Program-made: the position numbers and the translations under genes
NCBI GenBank assembly: GCA_040901495.1
Contig: JBBDYO010000054.1
Coordinates: forward strand, 1 to 20,277
Direction of reading: 5' to 3'
Length of the DNA stretch: 20,277 bases
DNA from: VRUE01 sp040901495
Lineage (GTDB): Bacteria; Actinomycetota; Thermoleophilia; Solirubrobacterales; 70-9
The notes under the pieces: model-generated
The model's input: only the letters and a program-made list of their open reading frames with translations
Databases searched by the model: none
What the model was told of the DNA's origin: nothing
Part shown: positions 8,492 through 15,950 of the stretch, in pieces
Layout: every line of letters begins with the position of its first letter
Numbering within the stretch: position 1 is the first letter of the stretch

Positions 8492-8887
8492 ATGGGCGAC
8501 TACGCGGTGAAGAAGATTGACGAGATGGAGGCCGTCTACCTCGGCGCCTTCAAGCGGGCGCGAGCGGAGCTCGGCGTCGAGTCCTTCGGCATGCAGATCA
8601 TCGACATGCCGGCCAACTTCGAGAACTACCCCGAGCACGACCACGCGAGTGACGGCCAGGAGGAGGTCTTCATCGTGCTGCGCGGAGGCGGCGAGATCGA
8701 GATCGCCGGCGAGCGCTTCCCGCTCGACAGCGACCATGTCGCCCGTGTGGCGTCGGGGACGATGCGCAAGGTCTGGCCGGGAGACGATGGGATCCGCCTG
8801 CTCGTCCTCGGTGGCACCCCCGGGCAGGTCTACGAGGCCCCGGCCAACTCCAAGCTCGGCGAACCGGACCCGATGGCGGCCAGCTAG
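8492..8887 (+). CDS. Cupin-domain protein
   Basis: A 131-aa single-domain cupin. The conserved motif 1 is present as YPEHDHASDGQEEVFIVLRG (H-x-H and downstream E as metal ligands), followed by GEIEIAGERFPLDSDHVARV and the C-terminal strands DDGIRLLVLGGTPG. Such proteins bind a metal and act as small dioxygenases, isomerases or sensors; the substrate cannot be read from the sequence. A strong SD supports the start at ATG 8492. It is divergent from tetR across the palindromic operator, so it is probably a target of that regulator. The TAG stop overlaps the TAG stop of a convergent 61-aa gene within the string CTAG. A 10-bp stem-loop follows 9 nt after the stop. Confidence 0.9.
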   Translation: MGDYAVKKIDEMEAVYLGAFKRARAELGVESFGMQIIDMPANFENYPEHDHASDGQEEVFIVLRGGGEIEIAGERFPLDSDHVARVASGTMRKVWPGDDGIRLLVLGGTPGQVYEAPANSKLGEPDPMAAS

Positions 8888-9069
8888 GCCTGCGGCTGCC
8901 CCGGACGTGGTTCGTGTCCGGGGCAACTGAGCACGGGGACACGTGGGTACCGCGGGTAACGCGGGTCCTCGCGCGAGCGCAGGCACAGCGAGAAGACCGA
9001 CCCCCTTGTGTTAGGGACCAGCTGCTGGTGCACGCAGCTGTCGCAGAGGCCGTTGGAGGGGGCGGGCAC
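8884..9069 (-). CDS. Small four-cysteine protein (putative zinc-binding), uncharacterised
   Basis: A 61-aa protein from GTG 9069, whose first base is 2 nt past the SRPBCC stop, so it is almost certainly co-transcribed with it. It contains C-x2-C at Cys9/Cys12 (GLCDSCVHQQLV), then TRGSVFSLCLRSREDPRYPR with Cys29, and VLSCPGHEP with Cys49. The four cysteines could form one zinc site. The pattern C-D-x-C-x-H-Q, R-G-S-x-F-x-L-C, R-Y-P-x-x-P-V-L-x-C resembles small conserved actinobacterial proteins of unknown function that I recall; a search is needed to confirm this. The longer open frame to 9234 overlaps SRPBCC and is shadow. The last codons contain the stem-loop at 8897-8925. Confidence 0.7.
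   Translation of the reverse strand: MPAPSNGLCDSCVHQQLVPNTRGSVFSLCLRSREDPRYPRYPRVPVLSCPGHEPRPGQPQA
8897..8925. terminator. Stem-loop after the cupin gene (10-bp perfect stem, no T-tract)
   Basis: TGCCCCGGAC (8897-8906) pairs with GTCCGGGGCA (8916-8925) around a 9-nt loop, beginning 9 nt after the cupin stop. It may terminate or stabilise the cupin mRNA. It lies inside the coding sequence of the convergent four-Cys gene, so its bases also encode that protein's C-terminus. Confidence 0.55.
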
Positions 9070-9071
9070 CG

Positions 9072-9548
9072 TCAGGATCCCGCCGAGTAAACCCTCTCGG
9101 CGCGCCGCTTGGCGGCATTGAGGAGGCGACGGGTGACCAGGACGTGACCGCGAGTGCCGATCACCATCGCGCGGTATACCCGTCCCTTGAGCCCGGGGAA
9201 CTCGGCTCGCGTCTCGGCCCGAAGTCGGGTGCACCCGTCACCGAGGTCGTCGAGTCGGAAGACCAGCGCGTAGTCGGAGAAGCGGTGGCTGCCGAGGAGC
9301 GCCAGCTCCAGCGGCCGCTCGGCCACCTCGACGTGAAAGCCCGGGAAGGCCGAGCCTGCAGCGAGGGGGCGCGGGCCCGATGCCTCGAGATCAGCGCAGC
9401 CGAGCAGACGGGCGAAACGGGGGGTCGCGCCGGAGGACCCGAAAGCCTCGGCTACGCGCAGGAGCGCGTCCCAGCTGGCGGCGGGATCCGCGTCGACCAC
9501 CGCAGTGTGCTCGTCGATGTGAGGGAGCCGGTCGGCGCTGGCGGACAT
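9072..9548 (-). CDS. SRPBCC/START-fold protein (DUF2867-like)
   Basis: A 158-aa protein of the helix-grip (Bet v1/SRPBCC) type that binds hydrophobic ligands in a deep cavity. Seen: an N-terminal strand HIDEHTAVVDADPAASWDALLR typical of SRPBCC starts, the mid-strands AAGSAFPGFHVEVAERPLEL and LALLGSHRFSDYALVFRLDD, CTRLRAETRAEFPGLKGRVYR, and a long basic C-terminal helix VTRRLLNAAKRRAERV. No catalytic motif is evident. ATG 9548 lies 10 nt behind a TAGGCT box. The four-Cys gene follows with a 2-nt gap, so the two form one transcript. The SRPBCC fold is fairly clear from the layout; the subfamily is less certain. Confidence 0.8.
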   Translation of the reverse strand: MSASADRLPHIDEHTAVVDADPAASWDALLRVAEAFGSSGATPRFARLLGCADLEASGPRPLAAGSAFPGFHVEVAERPLELALLGSHRFSDYALVFRLDDLGDGCTRLRAETRAEFPGLKGRVYRAMVIGTRGHVLVTRRLLNAAKRRAERVYSAGS

Positions 9549-9558
9549 CGCGGGCCCC

Positions 9559-9564
9559 AGCCTA
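9559..9564 (-). promoter_or_regulatory. -10 box of the SRPBCC gene
   Basis: TAGGCT on the minus strand lies 10 nt before ATG 9548, with no SD in between. Confidence 0.5.
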
Positions 9565-9584
9565 CCGATGGCTGGAAGCCTGTC

Positions 9585-10286
9585 TCAAGCCGCCGAGACG
9601 AGGAAAGAGAGCAGGAAGCCGAGCGCGGTCGCGTAAGCGACGGGAGGGCCGCCCTCGCTGAAGGCCTCGGGCATCAGCGTGTCGGCAAGCGAGGCGAGAA
9701 CGGCGCCGGCGGCAAAGCCGAGCGGCCATGAGAGGGAGTTCTGGGAGACCCCCTCGAGCGCGCCGTAGCCGACGACCACCGCGATCGCCAGCAACACCGC
9801 CGTCGCCGACCAGATCAGCACTACCTCCCGGGCGCTGCGTTCCACTCGCATCTTCTGCGCGCCGACGATCGCCTCGGGAAGGTTGGAGGCGAAGATCGCC
9901 ACCAGCAGGGCCACAGCACTGCCCTCGAGCAGCGAGACGCCCATCGCAAGGTTCTCGGGCACGCCGTCCAAGGTGACGCCGGCGAGCAGCGCCAGGCCGA
10001 CGACCCCGCCGCGCTCCCGCTGGCGCGCCATGCGCCGCTCCAGCCAACTGTCGATCACGATGAAGGCCGTCGCTCCGACCAGGAAGGCAATGCCCGCCCG
10101 CCAGGCGCCGCCGTGCTCGAACGCTTTCTCGAAGAGCTCGAAGGCGACGGCGCTGATCAGCGCCCCCGAGGCGAAGCCGAGCAGGGCCGCGGTGACCGCG
10201 CGAGGCGGTGGCGCCCATACCCCGATCAAGGCTCCGATCGGCAATGCGCTCGACGCGATCGCCGCAAACAGGATCGCCTCACCCAT
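9585..10286 (-). CDS. ZIP-family-like divalent metal transporter with altered metal-site motifs
   Basis: A 233-aa polytopic membrane protein with about 7-8 hydrophobic segments in the order and size of bacterial ZIP transporters (ZupT/GufA type). Where canonical ZIPs carry HNxPEG in TM4, this one has LDGVPEN (106-112, in VTLDGVPENLAMG). Where TM5 normally has H-N/H-x-P-E-G, it has SNLPEA (134-139). The prolines and glutamates are kept and both histidines are absent. ATG 10286 lies 6 nt behind a CACAAT box. It is divergent from the helicase gene (87 bp between start codons). An open frame continues upstream through the antisense strand of the helicase but is shadow. Direction and metal are unknown; the fold is likely, and transport activity is open because of the substitutions. 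Confidence 0.85.
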   Translation of the reverse strand: MGEAILFAAIASSALPIGALIGVWAPPPRAVTAALLGFASGALISAVAFELFEKAFEHGGAWRAGIAFLVGATAFIVIDSWLERRMARQRERGGVVGLALLAGVTLDGVPENLAMGVSLLEGSAVALLVAIFASNLPEAIVGAQKMRVERSAREVVLIWSATAVLLAIAVVVGYGALEGVSQNSLSWPLGFAAGAVLASLADTLMPEAFSEGGPPVAYATALGFLLSFLVSAA

Positions 10287-10292
10287 GCCGTC

Positions 10293-10298
10293 ATTGTG
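10293..10298 (-). promoter_or_regulatory. -10 box of the ZIP-like gene
   Basis: CACAAT on the minus strand lies 6 nt before ATG 10286. It has C instead of T at the first position but otherwise a good -10, at the same spacing as its leaderless neighbours. Confidence 0.45.
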
Positions 10299-10361
10299 GA
10301 GTCCGCATCGGCGCCTCGACCTGGGTTGTTGCCAAGTTCGGGAAGCGGGGCGTGGCACCGG

Positions 10362-10367
10362 TAGCTT
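10362..10367 (+). promoter_or_regulatory. -10 box of recD2
   Basis: TAGCTT ends 6 nt before ATG 10374. No SD-like sequence is present, so the mRNA is predicted to begin at the start codon. Confidence 0.6.
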
Positions 10368-10373
10368 TGAGGC

Positions 10374-12529
10374 ATGAACGGCGAGGACGCACTGTTCAGC
10401 GACGGCGATCCGGAGTACTCGGGCACGGTCGAGGTCCTGGGCGTCACATTCAGCGCCGAAGAAGACGGCTACGCGGTCCTCGAGGTGCAAGATACGGACT
10501 CCGGCGAGGGATTCGCGCTGGTCGGCCCCGTCGCCCATCTGAGCGAAGGCGACCGGGCGGAAGTGCAGGGCAGGTGGGAGAACCACTCGCGGTTTGGGCA
10601 GCAGCTCCGGGCCAGCGGCGCGCTGCCGCTCGACCCGACCGACCGCAAAGGGCAGATCTCCTACCTGACCTCTCTGCGCCACATAGGCCCAGCGCGCGCC
10701 GCGCTCTTGGCCGACGAATACGGCGAGGGCGTACTCGACGCGATCGAGGCGGACCCCGCCGGCGTGTTCGGCACCTTGCCGGGGGTCGGCATCAAGCAGG
10801 CGTCCGCGGCCGCCGATTCCTGGCACGCGTCGCGCGCCATCCGCAACCTCCACATCCAGCTGGCGCCACACGGCCTGGCATATCTGGCGACCCCGATCTA
10901 CAACCGCTTCCGCGATCGCGCGATGGCGATCCTGCAAGGAGACCCATACCGGCTCACCGAGGTCGACGGGGTCGGCTTTGTCCGCGCCGACAGGATCGCG
11001 CTGATCGCCGATGTCCCGCGCGATTCCGACCGGCGCGCGCAGGCCGCCGCCCTCTACACGCTCTCCGAGGCCGAACAGCAGGGACACGCATACCTGCCGA
11101 TCGCCGAGCTGGCTCAGCGCTCCGCGACCCTGCTCGGCCTCGATCCGGACCCCGATGTCCTGGCCGCCTCCCGGGGGTTGGTGATGGACGAAGATCGCGT
11201 CTACCGCGAAAAAACGCACGAGAGCGAGGTCACCGTCGCCGACGAGCTGGCCATCCGCGCCGCCTCTCCCCCCTACCTGGACTACGACCCCGGCGAGGAC
11301 GGCGATACCGACGACGAGCTGACCGCGGAGCAATGGGCGGCTGTCCGCGCCGCGTTCAAGTCGCGCATCTCGGTCCTCACCGGTGGCCCAGGCGTCGGCA
11401 AGACCGTCTGCACGCGGGCCATCGTCGCGGAGGCCAAGCACGCCCACGCGAAGATCGCGCTCTGCGCACCGACCGGACGGGCCGCACGACGGCTCGAAGA
11501 GGCGACCGACCACGAAGCGCAGACGATCCACCGGCTGCTCGAGTGGGCGCCAGGCCGCAAGCCCGGGTTTGGGCCGGGGCACCCGCTCCCCGCCGAGCTC
11601 GTCATCGTCGACGAGGCCTCGATGCTGAACCTGCGATTGATGGAGGTTCTGCTCGCCGGCCTGGCGCAGTCCACCCACATCGTCTTTGTCGGCGACGCGG
11701 ACCAGCTTCCGCCAATCGGCGCCGGCAAGCCGTTCGACGACCTGATCGCCTCGGGCGTGGCGCCGGCTGTCCGCCTCACGCAGATCTTCCGGCAGGCGGC
11801 ACGATCGATGATCACCACGGCGGCCCACGCGATCAATGCGGGGCGGCCCCCTCGCCTGGAGCCCGAGGAGGGCCAGGACCACGATTTCTTCTTCGTCGAG
11901 CGGGCCGACCCGGAGCGGGCGCTGAGCACGATCGTCGAGGTGGTCGCCGAGCGGGCGCCGAAGCGCNNNNNNNNNNGCGCCGCGGCCTCGACCCGATTCG
12001 CGAGGTTCAGGTGCTGGCGCCGATGTACAAAGGGGCAGTCGGGATCAACGCGCTCAACGAGAAGCTCCAGGAGAGCCTCAACCAGGACGGGAAGCCGGCG
12101 GTGAACAACCGCTTCCGCATCGGCGACCGCCTGATCCAGACCCGCAACTCCCACGAGCTGGGCCTGATGAACGGCTCGATCGTCTTCCTGCGCTCCGACG
12201 ACCCCGACGAGAAGACGATCGTCGTCGACACCGACGACGGCGGCGTGCTGGCGGTCCCCTACAGCGAGACCGACACCTTCCGCCTCGCCTACGCGATCTC
12301 CGTTCACAAGGCGCAGGGCTGTGAGGTCCCGGTCGTGGTCGCCGTGTGCCACCGCTCTCACTCGCGAATGCTGACGCGGCCCCTCATATACACGGCGATC
12401 ACCCGCGCCAGCCGCACCTGCGTCTTGGTCGGCGAACCGGAGGTGCTGAGAAGAGGGGTGAAGCGAGACGACAGCGGCGACAGGTACTCGGGGCTCCCCG
12501 AACGGCTGCGCGCCCAGGCGAAGATCTAG
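10374..12529 (+). CDS. recD2: RecD2-type ATP-dependent DNA helicase, interrupted by an assembly gap
   Basis: A superfamily 1B 5'-3' helicase of the RecBC-independent RecD2/YrrC family. Order: an N-terminal OB-like domain (about residues 15-85), helix-hairpin-helix region (about 100-150, IGPARAALL, LPGVGIKQA), Walker A GGPGVGKT (337-344), APTGRAA (365-371), Walker B IVDEASM (411-417), VGDADQLPPIGAG (439-451), IFRQ (471-474). After the gap come VQVLAPMYKGAVGIN, AYAISVHKAQGCEVPVVVAV and LIYTAITRA, the C-terminal motifs with the SH3-like insertion. The N run changes the frame from 0 to 2 (base position mod 3). Joining the flanks by their shared 4-nt GCGC restores one frame and gives 713 aa, a normal RecD2 length. 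Start ATG 10374 follows a TAGCTT box by 6 nt. The gene is probably intact in the organism. Confidence 0.93.
11967..11976. other. Assembly gap (10 N)
   Basis: Ten Ns inside the helicase gene. The left flank ends GAAGCGC and the right flank begins GCGCCGCGG. An overlap of the shared GCGC would give an in-frame APKRRGLD junction, so the true gap may be negative in size. Confidence 0.98.
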
Positions 12530-12537
12530 CCCGGCGA

Positions 12538-12543
12538 TACTCC
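12538..12543 (+). promoter_or_regulatory. -10-like box of the TVP38-type gene
   Basis: TACTCC lies 5 nt before GTG 12549 in the 19-nt gap after the helicase stop. The final base is C rather than T, so it is weaker than the others. Read-through from recD2 is also possible. Confidence 0.35.
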
Positions 12544-12548
12544 TGAAA

Positions 12549-13277
12549 GTGGAAGAGCGCCGAAATCCCTGGCCATCGCTCCCCGCGATTGCGATAACCC
12601 TCTGTGGAATTGCCGCGATGGCGGTGTTGGTGCTCGCCGTGGACCCGTTGCGCGATGCCTTCGAGGCGGCCGTCCGGGGAGACACGGCCGAGATGAGGAG
12701 CGAGCTCGACAGCCTCGGTGCGACCGGGCCCCTGGTGATCCTCGCCCTGGCGCTGATCCACGCCGTCGTCTTCTACCCAGCCGAGATCGTCGACGCGGCG
12801 GCGGGGTTCGTATACGGGTTCTTCCCCGCCCTGGCGCTGGTCATGACCGGCTGGCTGCTCTCCGGGTTGCTCTGCCTTGCGATCGGCCGCTCGATCGCGC
12901 GGCCGTTCCTCGACCGCTGGTTCGGGACGAGCCGCTTCGAGCGGATGGAGGCAATGATCGAGCGTGGAGGAGTCACCCTGCTGATCGCCGTGCGGTTGAT
13001 CCCGGTCATTCCGTTCAGCCTGGTCTGCTACGCCGCCGGTGCCGCCCGAGTGCCGGTCTGGCGATTCGTGTGGACGACCGTGGTCGGCTACCTGCCGATC
13101 ACCGCACTCTCGGTCTATTTCGGCACGCAGCTGGAGGGGATCGGCCTCTTTGACCCGATCGTGCTTGGTTTCGCCGCCGCGCTGATCGCCCTGCTGATCG
13201 GCGGTCACTGGATCATGCGCCGGCTGGCGCCGAGCTCGAGCGCCGAGCAGCGAATCAAGACTAACCGCGGCGCTTGA
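12549..13277 (+). CDS. TVP38/TMEM64 (DedA-like, VTT-domain) membrane protein
   Basis: A 242-aa integral membrane protein. TM1 is near residues 11-31 (PAIAITLCGIAAMAVLVLAV), followed by a soluble helix rich in Glu/Asp. The VTT core has FYPAEIVDAAAGFVYGFFPA (re-entrant loop), TGWLLSGLLCLAIGRSIARP, a second half with RLIPVIPFSLVCYAAGAARV (the conserved R-x-x-P-x-x-P-F region) and a last TM LGFAAALIALLIGGHWIMRR. Relatives are implicated in lipid scrambling and undecaprenyl-phosphate or polyprenyl carrier recycling; the specific role here is unknown. Start GTG 12549 is supported by spacing from the helicase stop and a TACTCC box. Its 3' end overlaps the convergent protease gene by 17 nt. Confidence 0.9.
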   Translation: MEERRNPWPSLPAIAITLCGIAAMAVLVLAVDPLRDAFEAAVRGDTAEMRSELDSLGATGPLVILALALIHAVVFYPAEIVDAAAGFVYGFFPALALVMTGWLLSGLLCLAIGRSIARPFLDRWFGTSRFERMEAMIERGGVTLLIAVRLIPVIPFSLVCYAAGAARVPVWRFVWTTVVGYLPITALSVYFGTQLEGIGLFDPIVLGFAAALIALLIGGHWIMRRLAPSSSAEQRIKTNRGA

Positions 13278-15753
13278 CGCGGAAGCGGTAGACGGCTGGC
13301 GTGTTGTCGACGTTGCCCGCTTCGTCGCGGGCCTTGACACGGATGTCGTGCCTGCCGATGCGGAAGCGCCGCGCGAGGCGCTTGCCGCAGAAGCGGAACA
13401 GGCCGCCGTCCACCCGGCAGACGAAGGTGACGTTCGGCTCGTTGGAGCCAAAGCGAAACACCGCACGGGCCCGGCGGTGGCGGGTGCGGATCACCTTGCG
13501 CGGCCGGACGCGAAAGAAGGTCCGGGGGCGCCGCGAATCGATCTCGAAGAGCACGACTTCGCCCTCACCTGTCCGCCCGGAAAGGTCGGTGCCCCTGACC
13601 GCGAAGCCATGCTTCCCCTCGGAGAGCGGGGTGCTCGGCACAAACGGTGAAACACAGGGCTGCAGCGCGCCTCCGTCAATCGTGCACGCAAAGCTCGCAG
13701 GGCGGTTCGCGACGAAACCGATGCTCGGCGTGCGGTTCCTACCGAGAGGAGGAGGCCTCTCGGTAATCGAGATCGTCGGTGGCAAGGCGACGCCACTGAC
13801 CGCAGCGTAGGCATCGACGAGGCCCGCGCCGACTGCATCTGGCCCGAACACCCCGACGGGTTTCGCGGTCGAGGTGAGGGCGGCGCGAACCTGAGGGCCT
13901 GAAAGCGTCGGATTCGCCTCCCGCAGGAGCGCCGCAACCGCGGCAGCATGCGGCGCCGCGGCCGAGGTCCCGAAGAAACGCCACACGCCTGAGACAAGCT
14001 GGCCGAAGAACGTGGTGGCGCCGCCATCGGTGGCAACGATGTTGGGCTTCGAAATCATCTGCGGGGGGATGGGCGGCGCCGGGTCCGTTCCGCTAACCGG
14101 ACCGAATAGATGGGTGACGGGGCCCCGCGAAGAGAATTTCTCCGGTTCCAACGTGGTGTCGAAGCGGATCGCACCGACACTGAGCGCCCCGGCAGCGGCG
14201 TTATGGCCGAAGATCGTCGGCCCGACCACATCGGTGCCGGAGGAATCCGGGTACTCGGTCGCGGTCACGCCGTTGTTCCTGATCAGGATGAATTTGAGTC
14301 GGGGAGTGGCGAGTGGATCGGCTTCCGGATTGCACACCGGCCCAAAGCAACGGTTGATCGCGATCCGGACATCCTGTGCTTCGCCGGTCTCGTTTTCCCA
14401 GGTGAAGACCTCGACCGGCCTCTGCGTTTTGCCGACGTTGTCGTCAGCACTGCCGACGAGGAATTTTTCCGCTTCGACTTCCACCTCCACCGGTTTGTCT
14501 TCGTCGTCGAGCAGGAAGATGTCGAGGTCGGCTCTGACGTTGTTCCAGGGCTCCGCCCACTGCAGATCGACGGTCAGCGTTCCGTCTTGTTTGACCGTGA
14601 TCTGGAAGGTGGAATCCTCACCGAGCTCAGGATCGAAGTCCATGCAGTTCTCGGGACCGCCTTCGATCGCTTCCAGCGCCGGCGGGCAGGCGGTATCGCG
14701 AAAGCCCTGCGTCGCTTCCCACGAGGAGACGTTTTTGCCGCCGACGATCAGGTTGCTGTTGCCCGCCGAAGAGAAGTAGGAGGCGCCGGCGGCGGCCACC
14801 TCGTCTACCGCGACGGCGACCGGCCCGTCCTGAAAGAACGGCTCTTCGAAGTAGACGACGTCGTCGACGATCACCTGCGCGCCCGCCCCACCCTGGGAGA
14901 CCGGTTTGGCCAGACGACGGATGTTATTCGCGAAGGCGGTGACGCCCCCGAACGCGGAGGCGAAGGCGATCGAGGTACCGGGGGCGAGGTCATGGACGAT
15001 CTGCGCCATCCCTCGCCCCTCATCAGATGCGTCGCTTTTCCCGTAGAAGTCGTCGAGCACCTTGACCGAGGTGGAGCGCCCACAGGGATTCCCCGTGCCT
15101 GGCAGGTCGCCGCTGGCCACGTCACCCGCGGCTTTGGTCGGCGGGCTCGGGGCGCGGTCGAAGGAATCGGAGAGGATGCCGACCGTGACACCGGCTCCGC
15201 TGACGTTGAAGGCATCGCGCGCGCTGTTGGCTCTGAGCTGAGCATCTCCCTCGGATGTCGCGGCGCCGACGCAGGAAGCGGCTGCCGTGGCTGGGCCGGC
15301 GGCAGAGACGAGCGGAGCGAGGACCTCGCTCACACTCCCAACGCGGGCGTTGCCCGCAATCGCACGCAGGTCGGCGGGCTTCACGGCCACGGTGACCGTC
15401 TGGTAGCGGCGACTGACGTGGGTGACCTTTGCCCCCGCCGCGCGCAGGGCCTTGACACCAGCGACGGCGCCCCGGTCAAAGCGGACATCGACCAGGACGC
15501 GGTTGCCCTCACGCACCAGGCTGCCGGGCCCATCGACCGCCAAGCTCAGCTTCTCCGCCTGCTCATCCTGGGACGCCAAGCGCACCGATGGCCTTGTCAG
15601 CTCGGCCAGCCGAGCCGAGAGATCGCCATCACCCGGCCGCACCACCGCCATCGCCGGCGGGGCGGCTAGCGCCCCGATCCCAAGGCAGGCCAAGGCAAGC
15701 ACGGCGGTCACCGACCGTCGCGCGGCATCGCGCAACTGAGTCCCTAGTGGCAT
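13261..15753 (-). CDS. Secreted S8/S53-like serine protease (subtilase) with Glu in place of the catalytic His
   Basis: An 830-aa exported protease. Residues 1-36 form a signal peptide (RR, hydrophobic core SVTAVLALACLGIGALAAPP, cleavage around AMA). The catalytic domain shows Asp196 (GILSDSFD), Glu245 in DEGRGMAQIVHDLAPG where subtilisins have H-G-T, oxyanion Asn332 (SSAGNSN) and Ser597 (GTSAAAPHAAAVAALL). A beta domain of the pre-peptidase type (about 375-500, FQITVKQDGTLTVDLQW) is inserted before the Ser block. The C-terminus carries two Ig-like modules with F-x-C-x-x-DGG...C and GxHxxxVxxxDxxG (about 675-738 and 765-825). ATG 15753 is chosen because a TACGTT box precedes it by 7 nt and the signal peptide starts there; the open frame to 15816 is longer. 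The Ser-Glu-Asp-like set recalls the sedolisin-like branch. Confidence 0.9.
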   Translation of the reverse strand: MPLGTQLRDAARRSVTAVLALACLGIGALAAPPAMAVVRPGDGDLSARLAELTRPSVRLASQDEQAEKLSLAVDGPGSLVREGNRVLVDVRFDRGAVAGVKALRAAGAKVTHVSRRYQTVTVAVKPADLRAIAGNARVGSVSEVLAPLVSAAGPATAAASCVGAATSEGDAQLRANSARDAFNVSGAGVTVGILSDSFDRAPSPPTKAAGDVASGDLPGTGNPCGRSTSVKVLDDFYGKSDASDEGRGMAQIVHDLAPGTSIAFASAFGGVTAFANNIRRLAKPVSQGGAGAQVIVDDVVYFEEPFFQDGPVAVAVDEVAAAGASYFSSAGNSNLIVGGKNVSSWEATQGFRDTACPPALEAIEGGPENCMDFDPELGEDSTFQITVKQDGTLTVDLQWAEPWNNVRADLDIFLLDDEDKPVEVEVEAEKFLVGSADDNVGKTQRPVEVFTWENETGEAQDVRIAINRCFGPVCNPEADPLATPRLKFILIRNNGVTATEYPDSSGTDVVGPTIFGHNAAAGALSVGAIRFDTTLEPEKFSSRGPVTHLFGPVSGTDPAPPIPPQMISKPNIVATDGGATTFFGQLVSGVWRFFGTSAAAPHAAAVAALLREANPTLSGPQVRAALTSTAKPVGVFGPDAVGAGLVDAYAAVSGVALPPTISITERPPPLGRNRTPSIGFVANRPASFACTIDGGALQPCVSPFVPSTPLSEGKHGFAVRGTDLSGRTGEGEVVLFEIDSRRPRTFFRVRPRKVIRTRHRRARAVFRFGSNEPNVTFVCRVDGGLFRFCGKRLARRFRIGRHDIRVKARDEAGNVDNTPAVYRFRVKRRG

Positions 15754-15760
15754 CTGGTCC

Positions 15761-15766
15761 AACGTA
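15761..15766 (-). promoter_or_regulatory. -10 box of the secreted protease gene
   Basis: TACGTT on the minus strand lies 7 nt before ATG 15753. This selects the start directly before the signal peptide. Confidence 0.55.
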
Positions 15767-15844
15767 TCGACCGGTCCTGTCATCCCCTCAACACATGGAG
15801 ACGCGGTTTGGACCACTGACCGGCATCCAAAAGCCCAGCCCTGC

Positions 15845-15850
15845 TACGGT
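15845..15850 (+). promoter_or_regulatory. Candidate -10 box of the cold-shock gene
   Basis: TACGGT about 107 nt before the ATG. It would give a leader of roughly 100 nt, a length typical of cold-shock mRNAs. No clear -35 is seen, so the exact promoter is uncertain. Confidence 0.35.
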
Positions 15851-15863
15851 CCCGGTCGTTAGG

Positions 15864-15879
15864 CCGGATTCGAATCCGG
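15864..15879. repeat. Perfect 16-bp palindrome in the cold-shock gene leader
   Basis: CCGGATTCGAATCCGG is identical on both strands. It lies 78-93 nt before the cold-shock ATG and just downstream of the candidate -10, so it could be an operator at the transcription start or the first hairpin of the leader RNA. It resembles a tRNA T-arm but has no tRNA around it. Confidence 0.7.
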
Positions 15880-15944
15880 TGAAAGTTGTGTCTAGCGCTC
15901 GCGTCGTTGCTTTACCGCATCCTCCGCGTTCGCAGCACATGAAG

Positions 15945-15950
15945 TGGAGG
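15945..15950 (+). promoter_or_regulatory. Shine-Dalgarno site of the cold-shock gene
   Basis: TGGAGG lies 6 nt before ATG 15957 and selects this start over the in-frame ATG at 15939. Confidence 0.75.

Noticed and set aside
9585..11882. A 765-codon open frame on the minus strand running upstream of the ZIP-like gene through the helicase
   Set aside because: It is antisense to recD2 and passes through its motifs; the sequence is Arg/Gly/Asp-rich with no domain, and the ZIP protein clearly begins at 10286 with its own -10 box.
14110..15669. A 519-codon plus-strand open frame opposite the secreted protease
   Set aside because: It is antisense to the catalytic domain; composition is typical of GC-rich shadow frames and no start signal or motif is present.
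15860..15885. Possible tRNA, because the palindrome looks like a T-arm
   Set aside because: The closing pair before the loop would be A-C rather than the invariant G-C, and no acceptor stem, D-arm or anticodon arm is found around it.
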